Part shown: piece after piece, positions 12,407-45,300 of the stretch | How the letters are laid out: every line of letters begins with the position of its first letter | Numbering within the stretch: the first letter of the stretch is position 1 | Assembly: GCA_020137815.1 (NCBI GenBank) | Contig: CM035356.1 | Coordinates: 8,020,711-8,084,710, forward strand | Source of the DNA: Hormiphora californensis | Lineage: Eukaryota > Ctenophora > Tentaculata > Cydippida > Pleurobrachiidae | Direction of reading: 5' to 3' | Length of the DNA stretch: 64,000 nucleotides | The notes under the pieces: model-generated | Database searches by the model: none | What the model saw: only the letters and a program-made list of their open reading frames with translations | What the model was told of the DNA's origin: nothing | Made by a program: the position numbers and the translations under genes

Positions 12407-12515
12407 CAGGAACCGACCGAATCAGGAAATACTGGTCCCTGATTGGCTGATAGCGAGTCACGTGACCTAAATAACGAGCTCTGATTGGTTGTTTACTTGG
12501 TCCGGTCGGTTCCTG
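12407..12515. mobile_element. 109-bp hAT-type MITE, copy 2
   Basis: Same TIRs as copy 1. The flanking 8-mers AGTTCAAC (12399-12406) and AGTTCATC (12516-12523) are a target duplication with one mismatch. Confidence 0.88.
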
Positions 12516-12826
12516 AGTTCATCTCGTAAATTAAGAGCAGCTTAATGGTTATATATGTAGAGATGTGAGAATGAGATTGGTCCGCATTAAGGGATGTCAG
12601 TATATGATATTAACATGATATTTTAATCTATATGGTAGCAACATATGTAGCGCAGTTCAATATACATACATATACAATGTATACATAGCTCTCTCACACC
12701 CGGGGTGCACCCCATGGTTCGAAGAGAAATATCCACATATTATATGGATAGTCGTGCTGGAACTTCAACTTCGTGACACACACTGATCAAGTTCGACAGT
12801 TCTCCTCCACACAAAAGAAATGAGTT

Positions 12827-12876
12827 GATGAACCAGAAGACTAAGAGAAGAAGTTCTTCTGGTTCATCAAGAACTA
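12827..12876. repeat. Hairpin repeat GATGAACCAGAAGA
   Basis: GATGAACCAGAAGACT ... AGTTCTTCTGGTTCATC stem with a GA-rich loop; another ~15-bp-stem palindrome in the upstream flank of the sulfotransferase gene. Confidence 0.7.
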
Positions 12877-12916
12877 GCTTCTTCAGGAAGGAGGGATCTC
12901 GGTCAGAGGTCTCTAC

Positions 12917-13018
12917 CAGGAACCGACCAAAACAAGTAAATAACTAATCAGAACTCGTTATTTAGGTCACGTGATTGGTTATCAGCCAATCAGGGATCAG
13001 TATTTCCTGATTCGGTCA
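12917..13018. mobile_element. 109-bp hAT-type MITE, copy 3 (right end lost)
   Basis: Opposite orientation to copies 1 and 2. It has the CAGGAACCGACC end, but the other end stops at ATTCGGTC. AGAGGTCTCTAC flanks both sides (12905 and 13019), suggesting truncation tied to a 12-bp duplication. Confidence 0.75.
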
Positions 13019-13618
13019 GAGGTCTCTACTGTACTGTTAAGATAAGAGGCTCCAGAAGACAATGCATGAAACACGTACATGCCAGGATGGACGATACCAT
13101 GACCTCACGGGATCACATTATCCTTCACACTGTGGGTGACCGCATCGGTTTCCAACAGTGGGGCTGTTCTGAAAAAAAGAGGGCCCTGGTTGAATCATTC
13201 ATTGTCCTCCCGATACCATTCAATCGTAACAATTATCCCTAGGGGCCTAGGATTCCCCAAGCCCGCACTCAGACGCCGACCCGGTCGGAGCGGATAGATA
13301 ACCAGGGTCTGTCTCCGCCAGGTCCAGGCTTAGTTGGGATCGGCCAGGCAGTCTACTTGGAGAATCCTAGGGATGGTTGTCTAACAGTAAACAGGGCGAA
13401 GGGGAACGCTGATTTTAGTTTTTACCGAGGGAACTGACCCACTTGAAGTTGAACAAAATTAAAAACGGTTATTTATTTTGGTATTAACTGAACGTTACTA
13501 TAATTGAATCGGGACACAATATACTTATCAATATTAGTGGAAACTAAACATGTAGAAAAATCATCCAATCCTGTCTCTTCTTGGTAGCGGTACTAACAAT
13601 ATCTATAATACCCCTTTA

Positions 13619-13626
13619 AATTCAAC
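13619..13626. repeat. Left target-site duplication of the giant element
   Basis: AATTCAAC; exact copy at 21023-21030. Confidence 0.88.
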
Positions 13627-16059
13627 GGTAATATACCAATTCTTGGTGTTCGAAGGAAATAGCGCTAATTAGCGATTTTAGGAGCGCTAATTAGCGCTAA
13701 TTAGCGCTAATTAGCGCTATTTAAGATTTCGATATTTATAAAAAGTGTAAGAAGCGCTAAAAATAGCGCTATTTTATAAAATAGCGCTATTTGTGACCGC
13801 TAATTAGCGCTAATTAGCGGTCACAAATAGCGGTAATTAGCGGTAGCGCTATTTTAGCGCTTTTTGCACTTAAAAATAGCGCTATTTTAGTAGAAAAATA
13901 GCGGTTCTAAATTTTGTGTTAATTTCAAATTTGATAACACCGCTATTCAAATAGCGGTCCTAAAAATTTTGAAATAGCGCTATTTAAGAGACATCGCTAT
14001 TTGACGTATCTAAGCCATGATTGGTTGGCGTTGATCACGTGATTAAATAAATCCTTATGATTGGTCAAAATCTGTAACCGCTAATTAGCGCCATTTCTTA
14101 AAGATTAGCTATTTTTATTTACAAATTAGCGCTAATTAGCGCTATTAACAATATGAAAATACCGCTAACTAGCGCTAATAAGCGCTAAATAGCGCTAAAT
14201 AGCGCTAATTAGCGCTATCAACAATTTGTAAATAGCGCTAATTAGCGCTATTAATACAATATATGTATATTACTTTGTTAATAGCGCTAATTAGTGCTAA
14301 TTAGCGCTATTAACATTTTGCAAATAGCGCTAATTAGCGCTTATAAGTGCTAATAAGCGCTAACTAGCGCTATTTGAAAATTATTAATAGCGCTAATTAG
14401 CGCTTATAAGAACTATTAACATAATAGTAAACGTTTAAGTTGATAATAGCGCTAATAAGCGCTAATTAGCGCTATTAATAGTTTGCAATTAGCGCTAATT
14501 AGCGCCTATTAGCGCTAATAAGCGCTAACTAGCGCTATTTGCAAATTATTAATAGCGCTAATTAGCGCTATTTAGCGCATTTCACAAAATAATGAATGTA
14601 TATTTTGTTAATAGCGCTGATCAGCGCTATAGACAATTTAAAATTAGCGCTAATAAGCGCTATTTCCATATTATAAATAGCGCTAATTAGCGCTAATTAG
14701 CGCTATTATCAACTTAAACGTTAACTATTTTATTAATAGCGCTAAAAAGCGCTAATTAGCGCTATTAATATTCTGCAAATATCGCTAGTTAGCGCTAATT
14801 AGCGCTAATAAGCGCTAATTAGCGCTATTTCCATATTATTAATAGCGCTAATTAGCGCTAATTAGCGATATTATCAACTTACACTTAAACTATTTCATTA
14901 ATAGCGCTAATAAGCGCTAGTTAGCGCTATTAATATTCTGCAAATAGCGCTAGTTAGCGCTAATTAGCGCTAATTAGCGCTAATTAGCGCTAATTAGCGC
15001 TTTTTTCATATTATTAATAACGCTAATTAGCGCTAGTTAGCGCTATTATCAACTTATACTTTAACTATTTTATTAATAGCGCTAATAAGCGCTAATTAGC
15101 GCTATTAATATTCTGCAAATAGCGCTAGTTAGCGCTAATTAGCGCTAATAAGCGCTAATTAGCGCTATTTCCATATTAATAATAGCGCTAATTAGCGCTA
15201 ATTAGCGCTATTAATAAAATAGTTAAAATATAAGTTGATAATAGCGCTAACTAGCGCTAATTAGCGCTATTAATAATATGAAAATAGCGCTAATTAGCGC
15301 TAATTAGCGCTAACTAGCGCTATTTCCATATTAATAATAGCGCTGATTAGCGCTAATTAGCGCTATTATCAACTTATACTTTAACTATTTTATTAATAGC
15401 GCTAATAAGCGCTAATTAGCGCTATTAATATTCTGCAAATAGCGCTAGTTAGCGCTAATTAGCGCTAATAAGCGATAATTAGCGCTATTTCCATATTAAT
15501 AATAGCGCTGATTAGCGCTAATTAGCGCTATTATCAACTTACACTATAACTATTTTATTATTAGCGCTAATAAGCGCTAATTAGCGCTATTAATATTATG
15601 TAAATAGCGCTAGTTAGCGCTAATTAGCGCTAATAAGCGCTAATTAGCGCTATTTCCATATTAATAATAGCGCTAATTAGCGCTATTATCAACTTATACT
15701 TTAAATATTTTATTAATAGCGCTAATAAGCGCTAATTAGCGCTATTAATATTCTGCAAATAGCGCTAGTTAGCGCTAATAAGCGCTAATTAGCGCTATTT
15801 CCATATTAATAATAGCGCTAATTAGCGCTATTATCAACTTATACTTTAACTATTTTATTAATAGCGCTAATAAGCGCTAATTAGCGCTATTAATATTCTG
15901 CAAATAGCGTTAGTTAGCGCTAATTAGCGCTAATAAGCGCTAATTAGCGCTATTTCCATATTAATAATAGCGCTAATTAGCGCTAATTAGCGCTATTATC
16001 AACTTAAACTTTAACTATTTTATTAATAGCGCTTATTAGCGCTAATAAGCGCTATAGTC

Positions 16060-16485
16060 GAATTTTTTATTTAATATATACTCCATTTTTTTTCAACTGT
16101 TCACCCCCAAAGTCGTGTGCGGAATTGTTTTGCGCGTTTATCACATGTTAATGTATAATGTCCTTTTTTTCAACTGTTCACCCCCCTAAGTCGTGTGCGG
16201 AATTGTTTTGCGCGTTTATCACATGTTAACGTGTAGCGCGCGCAGCGTAAATTAAAATATCGCACCAATGGCACCAAGAAAAAGTCGCTATACTCCATTT
16301 TTTTCAACTGTTCACCCCCCAAAGTCGTGTGCGGAATTGTTTTGCGCGTTTATCACATGTTAACGTGTAGCGCGCGCAGCGTAAATTATTATATTGCACG
16401 AGTTGAGGGGTGAACAGTTGATTAAAAATGGACTTAACGCGCAAAAAAATGCGCACCACACCAATTTCGTTTTTCAAAATAGCAC
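16060..16485. repeat. Central spacer of the giant element with ~100-bp tandem repeats
   Basis: Three successive copies of a block running TTTTTTTCAACTGTTCACCC ... AAAGTCGTGTGCGGAATTG ... TTTTGCGCGTTTATCACATG; copies two and three add AACGTGTAGCGCGCGCAGCG. One inverted copy follows, GGGGTGAACAGTTGATTAAA. This is the only stretch of the element without the AGCGCT motif and may be its original core or a separate insertion. Confidence 0.75.
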
Positions 16486-17558
16486 GCTATTTGCAAAATA
16501 TTAATAGCGCTAATTAACGCTTATTAGCGCTATTAATAAAATATTAAACTTTTAAGTTGATAATAGCGCTAATTAGCGCTAATTAGCGCTATTAATATTT
16601 TGCAAATAGCGCTAATTAGCGCTAAATAGCGCTTATTAGCGCTAATAAGCGCTATTTGCAAAATATTAATAGCGCTAATTAGCGCTTATTAGCGCTATTA
16701 ATAAAATAATAAACTTTTAAGTTGATAATAGCGCTAATTAGCGCTAATTAGCGCTATTAATATATTCCAAATAGCGCTAAATAGCGCTATTAATAAAATA
16801 GTAAATGTTAAAGTTAATAATAGCGCTAATAAGCGCTAATTAGCGCTATTAATAATTTGCAAATAGCGCTAATTAGCGCTAATTGGCACTAATTAGCGCT
16901 TATTAGCGCTATTTGCAAAATATTAATAGCGCTAATTAGCGCTTATTAGCGCTATTAATAAAATCATCAACGTTTAAGTTGATAATAGCGCTAATTAGCG
17001 CTAATTAGCGCTATTAATAAATTCCAAATAGCGCTAATTAGCGCTAATTAGCGCTAATTAGCGCTAATAAGCGCTATTTGCAAAATATTAATAGCGCTAA
17101 TTAGCGCTTATTAGCGCTATTAATAAAATAATAAACTTTTAAGTTGATAATAGAGCTAATTAGCGCTAATTAGCGCTATTAATATATTCCAAATAGCGCT
17201 AATTAGCGCTAAATAGCGCTTATTAGCGCTAATAAGCACTATTTGCAAAATATTAATAGCGCTAATTAGCGCTTATTAGCGCTATTTGCAAAATATTAAT
17301 AGCGCTAATTAGCGCTTATTAGCGCTATTAATAAAATCATCAACGTTTAAGTTGATAATAGCGCTAATTAGCGCTAATTAGCGCTATTAATAAATTCCAA
17401 ATAGCGCTAATTAGCGCTAATTAGCGCTAATTAGCGCTAATAAGCGCTATTTGCAAAATATTAATAGCGCTAATTAGCGCTTATTAGCGCTATTAATAAA
17501 ATAATAAACTTTTAAGTTGATAATAGAGCTAATTAGCGCTAATTAGCGCTATTAATAT

Positions 17559-18617
17559 GGTAGAAGGGCCACGGCCCTTGAACACCGCCACGTGGCGGTT
17601 TTAACCGCCACGTGGCCCCTGAACGTGGCGTCAATTCTCAGGACGTGGCGCCAATGAGCCTTTTTGGCGGTGTTCATGTGGCGTTAATAGTCGAAATTGG
17701 CGCTTCGAATTGGCGCTTTTCTTTTTTGGCCCCAGGGACGTGGCGTTGGCCCCAGGACGTGGCGTCAATTTTGAGAGGATGGCGCCAATGGATTTTTAGT
17801 CGATTTTAGCGCCACGTGGTTTTTAGAATTTTCGGTGTGGCGTCAATAATTGACGCCACATAATTGGCGCCACATAAACTCCGCCACATAAAAGCGCCAA
17901 AGTAATTATTAGCGCCATTTACATGGCGCTAATTGAGTTCTTACATGGCGATATATTTACATAATAAACATATAAACACAGCTCTTTTTTAACAGTTCAA
18001 TCCTTGGGGCCTCTTTGGGTCTTTAGGGACTTCTACGGGCATTCAGGGATCTCTGGTGTCCTCTTGGGGCGTTTCAGGGGACTCTAGAGAACTCTGATGG
18101 CTTTTTGGGGGCCTTGTGTGCTCATCTGGGGCTGCATGCGATCTTTCTGGGCTTTTGAGGGACTCTAATCGACTCTAGTGGCCTCTAGGGGTCTATTGGA
18201 GCCTTCTAGGGGGGGCTTTTAGGTGACTCTAGCGGCTCCTGGGGGTCCTAGGGGGTTTCTGACATCAGTTTATATGGCGCCAATTTACATGGCGCCAAAA
18301 ATTAGCGCCAAATGATAAGCCAAAAAAACAAATTGGCGATTCGATTTTTTCGGGTGTGGCGTCATCCGAAAGCGCCAAAAAATTTTGACATCTCCGCCAC
18401 TCAAAAATTGACGCCACGTCCTGGGGCCAACGCCACGTCCCTGGGGCCAAAAAAGAAAAGCGCCAATTCGAAGCGCCAATTTCGACTATTAACGCCACAT
18501 GAACACCGCCAAAAAGGCTCATTGGCGCCACGTCCTGAGAATTGACGCCACGTTCAGGGGCCACGTGGCGGTTAAAACCGCCACGTGGCGGTGTTCAAGT
18601 GCCGTGGCCCTTCTACC
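17559..18617. mobile_element. 1059-bp TIR element nested in the giant element
   Basis: TIRs of about 215 bp begin GGTAGAAGGGCCACGGC and differ at one seen position, so the same 53-residue translation appears in both arms on opposite strands. TSD ATTAATAT at 17551-17558 and 18618-18625. The arms are dense in GGCGCCAAT, GGCGTCAA and CCACGTGG motifs. The centre (about 17990-18255) is a run of diverged GGGGCCTCTTGGG-like phrases. It is non-autonomous and recent, judged by arm identity. The GGTA start and 8-bp TSD are shared with its host element. Confidence 0.88.
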
Positions 18618-21030
18618 ATTAATATATTCCAAATAGCGCTAATTAGCGCTAAATAGCGCTTATTAGCGCTAATAAGCGCTATTTGCAAAATATTAATAGC
18701 GCTAATTAGCGCTTATTAGCGCTATTAATAAAATAATAAACTTTTAAGTTGATAATAGCGCTAATTAGCGCTAATTAGCGCTATTAATATATTCCAAATA
18801 GCGCTAATTAGCGCTAAATAGCGCTTATTAGCGCTAATAAGCGCTATTTGCAAAATATTAATAGCGCTAATTAGCGCATATTAGCGCTATTAATAAAATA
18901 ATAAACTTTTAAGTTGATAATAGCGCTAATTAGCGCTAATTAGCGCTATTAATATATTCCAAATAGCGCTAATTAGCGCTAAATAGCGCTTATTAGTGCT
19001 AATAAGCGCTATTTGCAAAATATTAATAGCGCTAATTAGCGCTTATTAGCGCTATTAATAAAATAATCAACGTTTAAGTTGATAATAGCGCTAATTAGCG
19101 CTAATTAGCGCTAATTAGCGCTATTAATATTCCAAATAGCGCTAATTAGCGCTAAATAGCGCTTATTAGCGCTAATAAGCGCTATTTGCAAGATATTAAT
19201 AGCGCTAATTAGCGCTAATTAGCGCTATTAATAAAATAGTAAATGTTAAAGTTAATAATAGCGCTAATAAGCGCTAATTAGCGCTATTAATAATTTGCAA
19301 ATAGCGCTAATTGGCGCTAATTAGCGCTTATTAGCGCTATTTGCAAAATATTAATAGTGCTAATTAGCGCTTATTATTATTATTAATATATTAATAAAAT
19401 AATCAACGTTTAAGTTGATAATAACGCTAATTAGCGCTAATTAGCGCTTTTAATAAATTCCAAATAGCGCTAATTAGCGCTAATTAGCGCTTATTAGCGC
19501 TATTTGCAAAATTATAATAGCGCTAATTAGCGCTAATTAGCGCTTTTATCAACTTAAACGTTGATTATTTTACTAACAGCGCTAATTAGCGCTAATTAGC
19601 GCTATTTATAATTTTCAATTAGCGCTAATTAGCACTTATTAGCAAAATATTAATAGCGCTAATAAGCGCTTATTAGCGCTATTAATAAAATAGTCAACAT
19701 TTAAGTTGATAATAGCGCTAATTAGCGCTTTTAATGTTTTGTAAGTAGCGCTACTTAGCGCTAATAAGCGCTAACTAGCGCTAACTAGCGCTATTTGAAA
19801 AATATTAATAGCGCTAATTAGCGCTTATTAGCGCTATTAATAAAATTATAAACGTTTAAGTTGATAATAGCGCTAATTAGCGCTAATTAGCGCTATTAAT
19901 ATATTCTAAATAGCGCTAATTTGCGCTTATTATCGCTTATTAGCGCTAATAAGCGCTATTTGCAAAATATTAATAGCGCTAACTAGCGCTAATTAGCGCT
20001 ATTAATAAAATAGTAAATGTTTAAGTTGATAATATCGCTAAATAGCGCTAATTAGCGCTATTTATAATATGCAAATAGCGCTAATTAGCGCTTATTAGCG
20101 CTTATTAGCGCTAATTAGCGCTATTTGCAAAATATTAATAGCGCTAATTAGTGCTTATAAGCGCTATTAATAAAATAATCAATGTTTAAGTTAATAATAG
20201 CGCTAATTAGCGCTATTTAGCGCTATTAATATTTTGCAAATAGCGCTAATTAGCGCTAATTGGCGCTAATTAGCGCTATTTGCAAAATATTAATAGCGCT
20301 AATTAGCGCTATTAATAAAATAGGAAATGTTTAAGTTGGTATTAGCGCTAATAAGCGCTAATTAGCGCTATTAATAATATGCAAATAGCGCTAGTTAGCG
20401 CTTATTAGCGCTTATTAGCGCTAACTAGCGCTATTTGCAAAATATTAATAGCGCTAATTAGTGCTAACTAGCGCTATTAACAAAATAATAAATGTTTAGG
20501 TTGATAATAGCGGTAATTAGCGCTAATTAGCGCTAATTAGCGATTATAAAAATAGCGCTAATTAGCGCTATTTTTCGTCACATGACAGGATTTTTGTCAC
20601 GTGACATACATTATCCAATCATAGCGTTTTCTATATTTTGATGAAATTGGAAATAGCGCTAATTAGCGGTTCGAACAAAATTAATTGAGAATGTTAATAG
20701 CGCTAATTAGCGCTAATTAGCGCTGATTAGCGCTATTTTTGTAAGTGTTAATAGCGCTATTTTTTTAGAAAAATTGCCCGATTAGCGGTTACAAAAAGCG
20801 CTAAAATAGCGCTACCGCTAATTACCGCTATTTTTGATCGCTAATTAGCGCTAATTAGCGGTCAAAAATAGCGCTATTTTGTGAAATAGCGCTATTATTA
20901 GCGCTATTAGCGCTATCGATAAATAGCGCTATCGCTAATTAGCGCTAATTAGCGCTAATTAGCGCTATTAAAACCGCTAATTAGCGCTATTTCCTTCGAA
21001 CACCAAGAATTGGTATATTACCAATTCAAC

Positions 21031-21923
21031 TAATATCTATCGGGTTGAATAATCGTATTTTGGTACCAGCTAAAGATTGACTAAACCGCGATTCTATTCT
21101 GGCAGCGCCGAACCCGTTTGACAGGTTGCTCAGATCGGGTCGGCGCTGTCAGAGCATTGGACTGACCCTATTCTCATTTATTTCAAATACGTAGCGTGAG
21201 AACTGTGGTCAGAGTATTGGCCTGACTTAGTCCCTTACTCAACAAGGCCTAATGTGTACTGTGAGGATACATATGCACATGAGTCTATGTTCACCAAGGT
21301 ACCGACCCGATCTGAGCGCTCTGTCGACTCTAAACGGGGTGTGACGTCACCAGAAAGTATACTCCACAATATATTAGGACAAATATGTGAGTTGTCCGCG
21401 TTTATATTAGAAACCTCTAAGTATCTCTAAGTATCCCCAGGAATATAAACTTCAATTAATTAATTATTTATTTAACGTTAATTAGCAACGACTAACAACC
21501 CGTATCGATAAAACTGCATCATTTCTCTCAAAAATACAAACACAAACGAAAACTGATATAAAATTATCGTCAAAGTCATCCATTTGGGAAAAAAAAAGAA
21601 CTAAGATTCTTGGTTAGAGAGGTTCTTATAATCATGTAGCAAATGGGGGTATCAGTTTATAACTTAACGTTTCTTACACCGAAAAACTTCTGTACAGCCC
21701 CCTACTAGTACAAAATGGGATTCAAGGAAGCCCTAACCCGTCTTCATTCCGACATCTGTCTGGCGAAGGCCGGAGTAGATTAGATCTGAGAATGAGAACG
21801 GGATCGGCACTACCAGATCGACTCCACGAGTTTCACAATATTTCTACCAATACTCGAATAACTGTCTTTTGCTGATCTCCCTATTCCGGGGGGATAAGAA
21901 TTGTCCCTAAATATATCACTCTC
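21031..21923. other. Non-coding flank between the giant element and the DENND1 3' end
   Basis: No gene seen. It contains pieces of a dispersed GC-rich repeat (CAGATCGGGTCGGCGCTGTC near 21131, relatives near 21300 and 21770) also found near 2410, 9745, 9790, 12190-12250, 13260, 22656 and 26730. The DENND1 3' UTR probably ends here. Confidence 0.5.
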
Positions 21924-42140
<20,217 letters not shown>

Positions 42141-42397
42141 CCTATTGTCCGTGTACTTGTTAACATAACGCTATAAACTAGGAAGGAGGTTAGGAAAGAA
42201 GTAAAATTGGTCAAATCAAACAGTCTACATAAAGAATATAATTAGGTAATAATTAAACATTGAATAAGTCCATCCAGCGGAACTAACACAATGTCCAGCC
42301 TTGCAGCTCGACCCTCTCTCACAGCACACAAATATAATATTGTAAAGGAGAGTTAGAACAACATAGTATCTCTAGCCCAGTTATAACAAACAGTCTC

Positions 42398-45300
42398 TCA
42401 GTTATTGTCCTCGTTTTCTGTTTTGTTCTGGAGTTGTGGCGCTGTCAGATTGGGTGTCATGTGGTGTGGCTGCTGCATGGGTGCTCTCAGCATCCTAGGA
42501 GCGGGTGACAAACAGGGGATGTTAGCACCACGGGGGCCAGGACCACCACCACCCACATTGTGGATTGGGGCCGGTTTGAGAGTTGGGGGACCTACCGGGG
42601 GTCCTACCGGCCTCATCAGTCGAGGAGCTAAACCTCCCATTGCTGGGGACAGGGACGGTATACCGGGGGGTTCGCCCATCTTGACCAACTTGGCTGGCTT
42701 CTTCATGTCACTCCCATCTCCTCCGTCCAGGATTGGGCGCTTCCTCTTTTGGGCGATAATATCTGGGGGACTGGGCAGTTTTGAGTTGTCATACGGACTT
42801 GACATGGCAGGGGGAGTCCGGATTTGAGGCATAACATGGGACATATGAGTCATTCCCTGTGACATTTGGGGCATTTGTTGCATTCCTTGAGACATCTGAG
42901 GCATTCCTTGAGACATCTGAGGCATTCCTTGAGACATCTGAGGCATGCCTTGGGAGTGAGACATTTGTGGCATTTGCATACCTTGAGAAATTTGGGGCAT
43001 CTGCTGCATGCCCTGTGACATTGGAGGCATTCCCTGAGAATGTGACATGGGTGGCATTTGGTGGCTCATCTGTGGCATGCCCATGGCGTGCATCATTCCC
43101 TGCTGGGACATGGGGGGCATTTGGTGTCCTGTCATGTTGGGAGGCACCCCCTGAGACATTGGTGGCATACCATGATGTGCCATCATCTGGGGCATGCCCC
43201 CATGCTGTTGTGCCATGCCATGCCCCATGTGGCCCATCCCCATGCCAGGGTGGCCCATGTGCCCGTAACTGTGGGCCGGTGGTTGTTGCAGCTGGGGAGG
43301 TGGTTGCATTGCTGGCTGCTGGGGTGGTGGGGCAGGCACCTGAGGAGGAAGAGGTGCAGATTGAGTCGGTGGTTTGGGTGTCTCCAACTGGGGAGGGGTG
43401 TCAGTGGACGAGGTATCGGTGATTTTAAACTCATACTCCTTCCGACCCTCTCCGCGGGTCTGGGTAATCTTGGGCACTGTGACACCCTTCTCATGGTGGT
43501 GGACAAGGATCCGGAGGAGTCCGTGGAGTGTCAGGGGGATTGAGAAGAATCGGGAGCACACTTTCTCCAGGGCACCTTTCTTTAGAGTGTCCGCAGTTAG
43601 CACAGAGATGGAGGAGGGAGCAATATCGAATGTGACCACGGAGAGAGTTGGTAGGCGGGGATGGGCGAACATACACTCAATGGAGTCCCCCGAAACGAGT
43701 GATATATCAACTGTGATGCGGTCAGGGGTAGGGGAGGGTGAGGCCTTGGTGTTGCTAGGAGAGGAGTTTTCGTTGCTATGGTCGCTCTTGTATTTGCAGC
43801 TCAGAATAAGGGTGTTGATTAACTCCTGCTGCCGTAGAGCGTCAACGATGAACGGGATCTGGAAATAGGTGTTGTTAGAAAAACAGGACTTCTTGACCTG
43901 CCCAAAACGCAGAAAAAAGACTAAATATTTGACACGAAGTGTAGCAACGGTTTTTGTTTTGGTCTAATTGATTGTCTCACCTGTGTAGGGTGATCAAAGG
44001 GGATGCGGTGAACAGTGATCGCTTTAGTAGTATCCACAGGAAGGTAGTAGTCGTGCTTCAACTTTTCATGGGTCAGTACCTTGTCTTCCCTGTAGGAGAA
44101 GAGTACTGGTTGTAATTGGTTACTGTGGTTACTTAATACTTTAAATCGCTTGCTTTTTACACAAACTAGGGAACCCTTGTTTGTCGACTAAACAGTGAAA
44201 AATCATATTTTTGTACGATTTTGAGACGTTTTACGCCATAACTCGATCATTTCTCAACTGGTTTAGGAAATCTTGGGCTCATTGGAAAGGGGACGTCAAA
44301 CTCTTTTGAAAAGAGTTTGACGTCCTCTTTTCAAAGAGCTATTCTCACGAACCCTTTCGGTAAAAGAAGGGAGAGTAGCGTTGTCTGAATTCCACTAGTT
44401 TTAATCTGACTCCTACTACTAAGTTTCTTCAACAGCTTGTTCATCCTATCCACTGTTATTACCAGTGGTGTTCCTAATCTAGCCACAAAGCATGCCTCTA
44501 GATACTCTGGGCGGGGAAGATTTTATTAGAAGGGTTTAGAGATAATTTAGCTGCTGCTCAAAGCTGTGGAATATAATTATTTACCCGAGTTAGATTGGTC
44601 CCGTTGTTTGAACTCATTATTAGTGATATGAAGGGGTTCAGTAGCGAGCTGGTTGACAGCAGCACACTCTACACCAATCACTACCTCCCTCGACTCCTTT
44701 ATCAAAACATCTTCCTCTAACTTTGCAGCTGTATCTCCGTTACTATGGTTATAGAGAATGCGAGCACCGAGGCCGCCACGTGACCCAATTACATGACCAA
44801 CTGGAGAGGTGTTGATCGTCTCACGTGTCAGGTCAGGTGATGAGACCATGCTTAGTAGATCTCGTTCTAGGGCCCTGGTGAAAAGATAAACGCGTGTAAA
44901 GAATGGGACCGCAAACATTTAATTCTGGATATGAAAACATTGGTCATGTCTGTACCTGAGTGCTGAAAGGAGTGTTGTTCTAACCCGGGGCTCTGTTGGA
45001 ATGTTAAACACACCAATGTAACCCTTTAGATGGGCGGTAAACGCCTCAAAATCACCCAATTTTAGGGTTTCTGATATTTCGGGTTGTGCTTCTGGTTGAC
45101 CCTTATTCACCAGAGTAACCACTGCACCACCTGACCCGTCCTGTGGAATAAAATCAAGTGAAACATGAGAAGGTGTAACCTAGTGTAACCCAGAATTTGT
45201 TTTGTTTGCCACTGGGTGCGGGTAAACAGAGTCGAGCAAGGCAACCCAGAATGAAATAGAAATGAGAACATACAACACAGTAGGAACCGACCGACACAAG

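Larger units (their letters stand above)
13627..21022. mobile_element. Giant 7.4-kb palindromic-array transposon, non-autonomous, 8-bp TSD
   Basis: Both ends are a perfect 48-bp inverted repeat starting GGTAATATACCAATTCTTGG (13627-13674 and 20975-21022), and the similarity continues imperfectly for several hundred bp. AATTCAAC flanks both ends. Apart from a 0.4-kb spacer and a nested element, the body is an array of the self-complementary 16-mer AGCGCTAATTAGCGCT and variants (AGCGCTTATTAGCGCT, AGCGCTAGTTAGCGCT), in higher-order units of about 150-175 bp. These units are separated by AT-rich linkers such as TTATCAACTTAAACGTT or ATTCTGCAAATAGCG. The linker orientation is mostly reversed right of the spacer, so the whole element is roughly a large inverted repeat. 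No transposase frame exists. The 8-bp TSD fits hAT or Zisupton/KDZ types; the superfamily is inferred. Confidence 0.88.

Noticed and set aside
17612-18564. Two 65- and 99-aa frames sharing the same N-terminal sequence
   Set aside because: They are the two arms of a terminal inverted repeat read on opposite strands, not genes.
13627-21022. Centromeric or simple satellite array
   Set aside because: Exact TIRs and an 8-bp TSD at both ends mark it as an inserted element.
42405-43868. Several plus-strand frames of 107-187 aa
   Set aside because: Antisense shadows of the repetitive MED1 tail.
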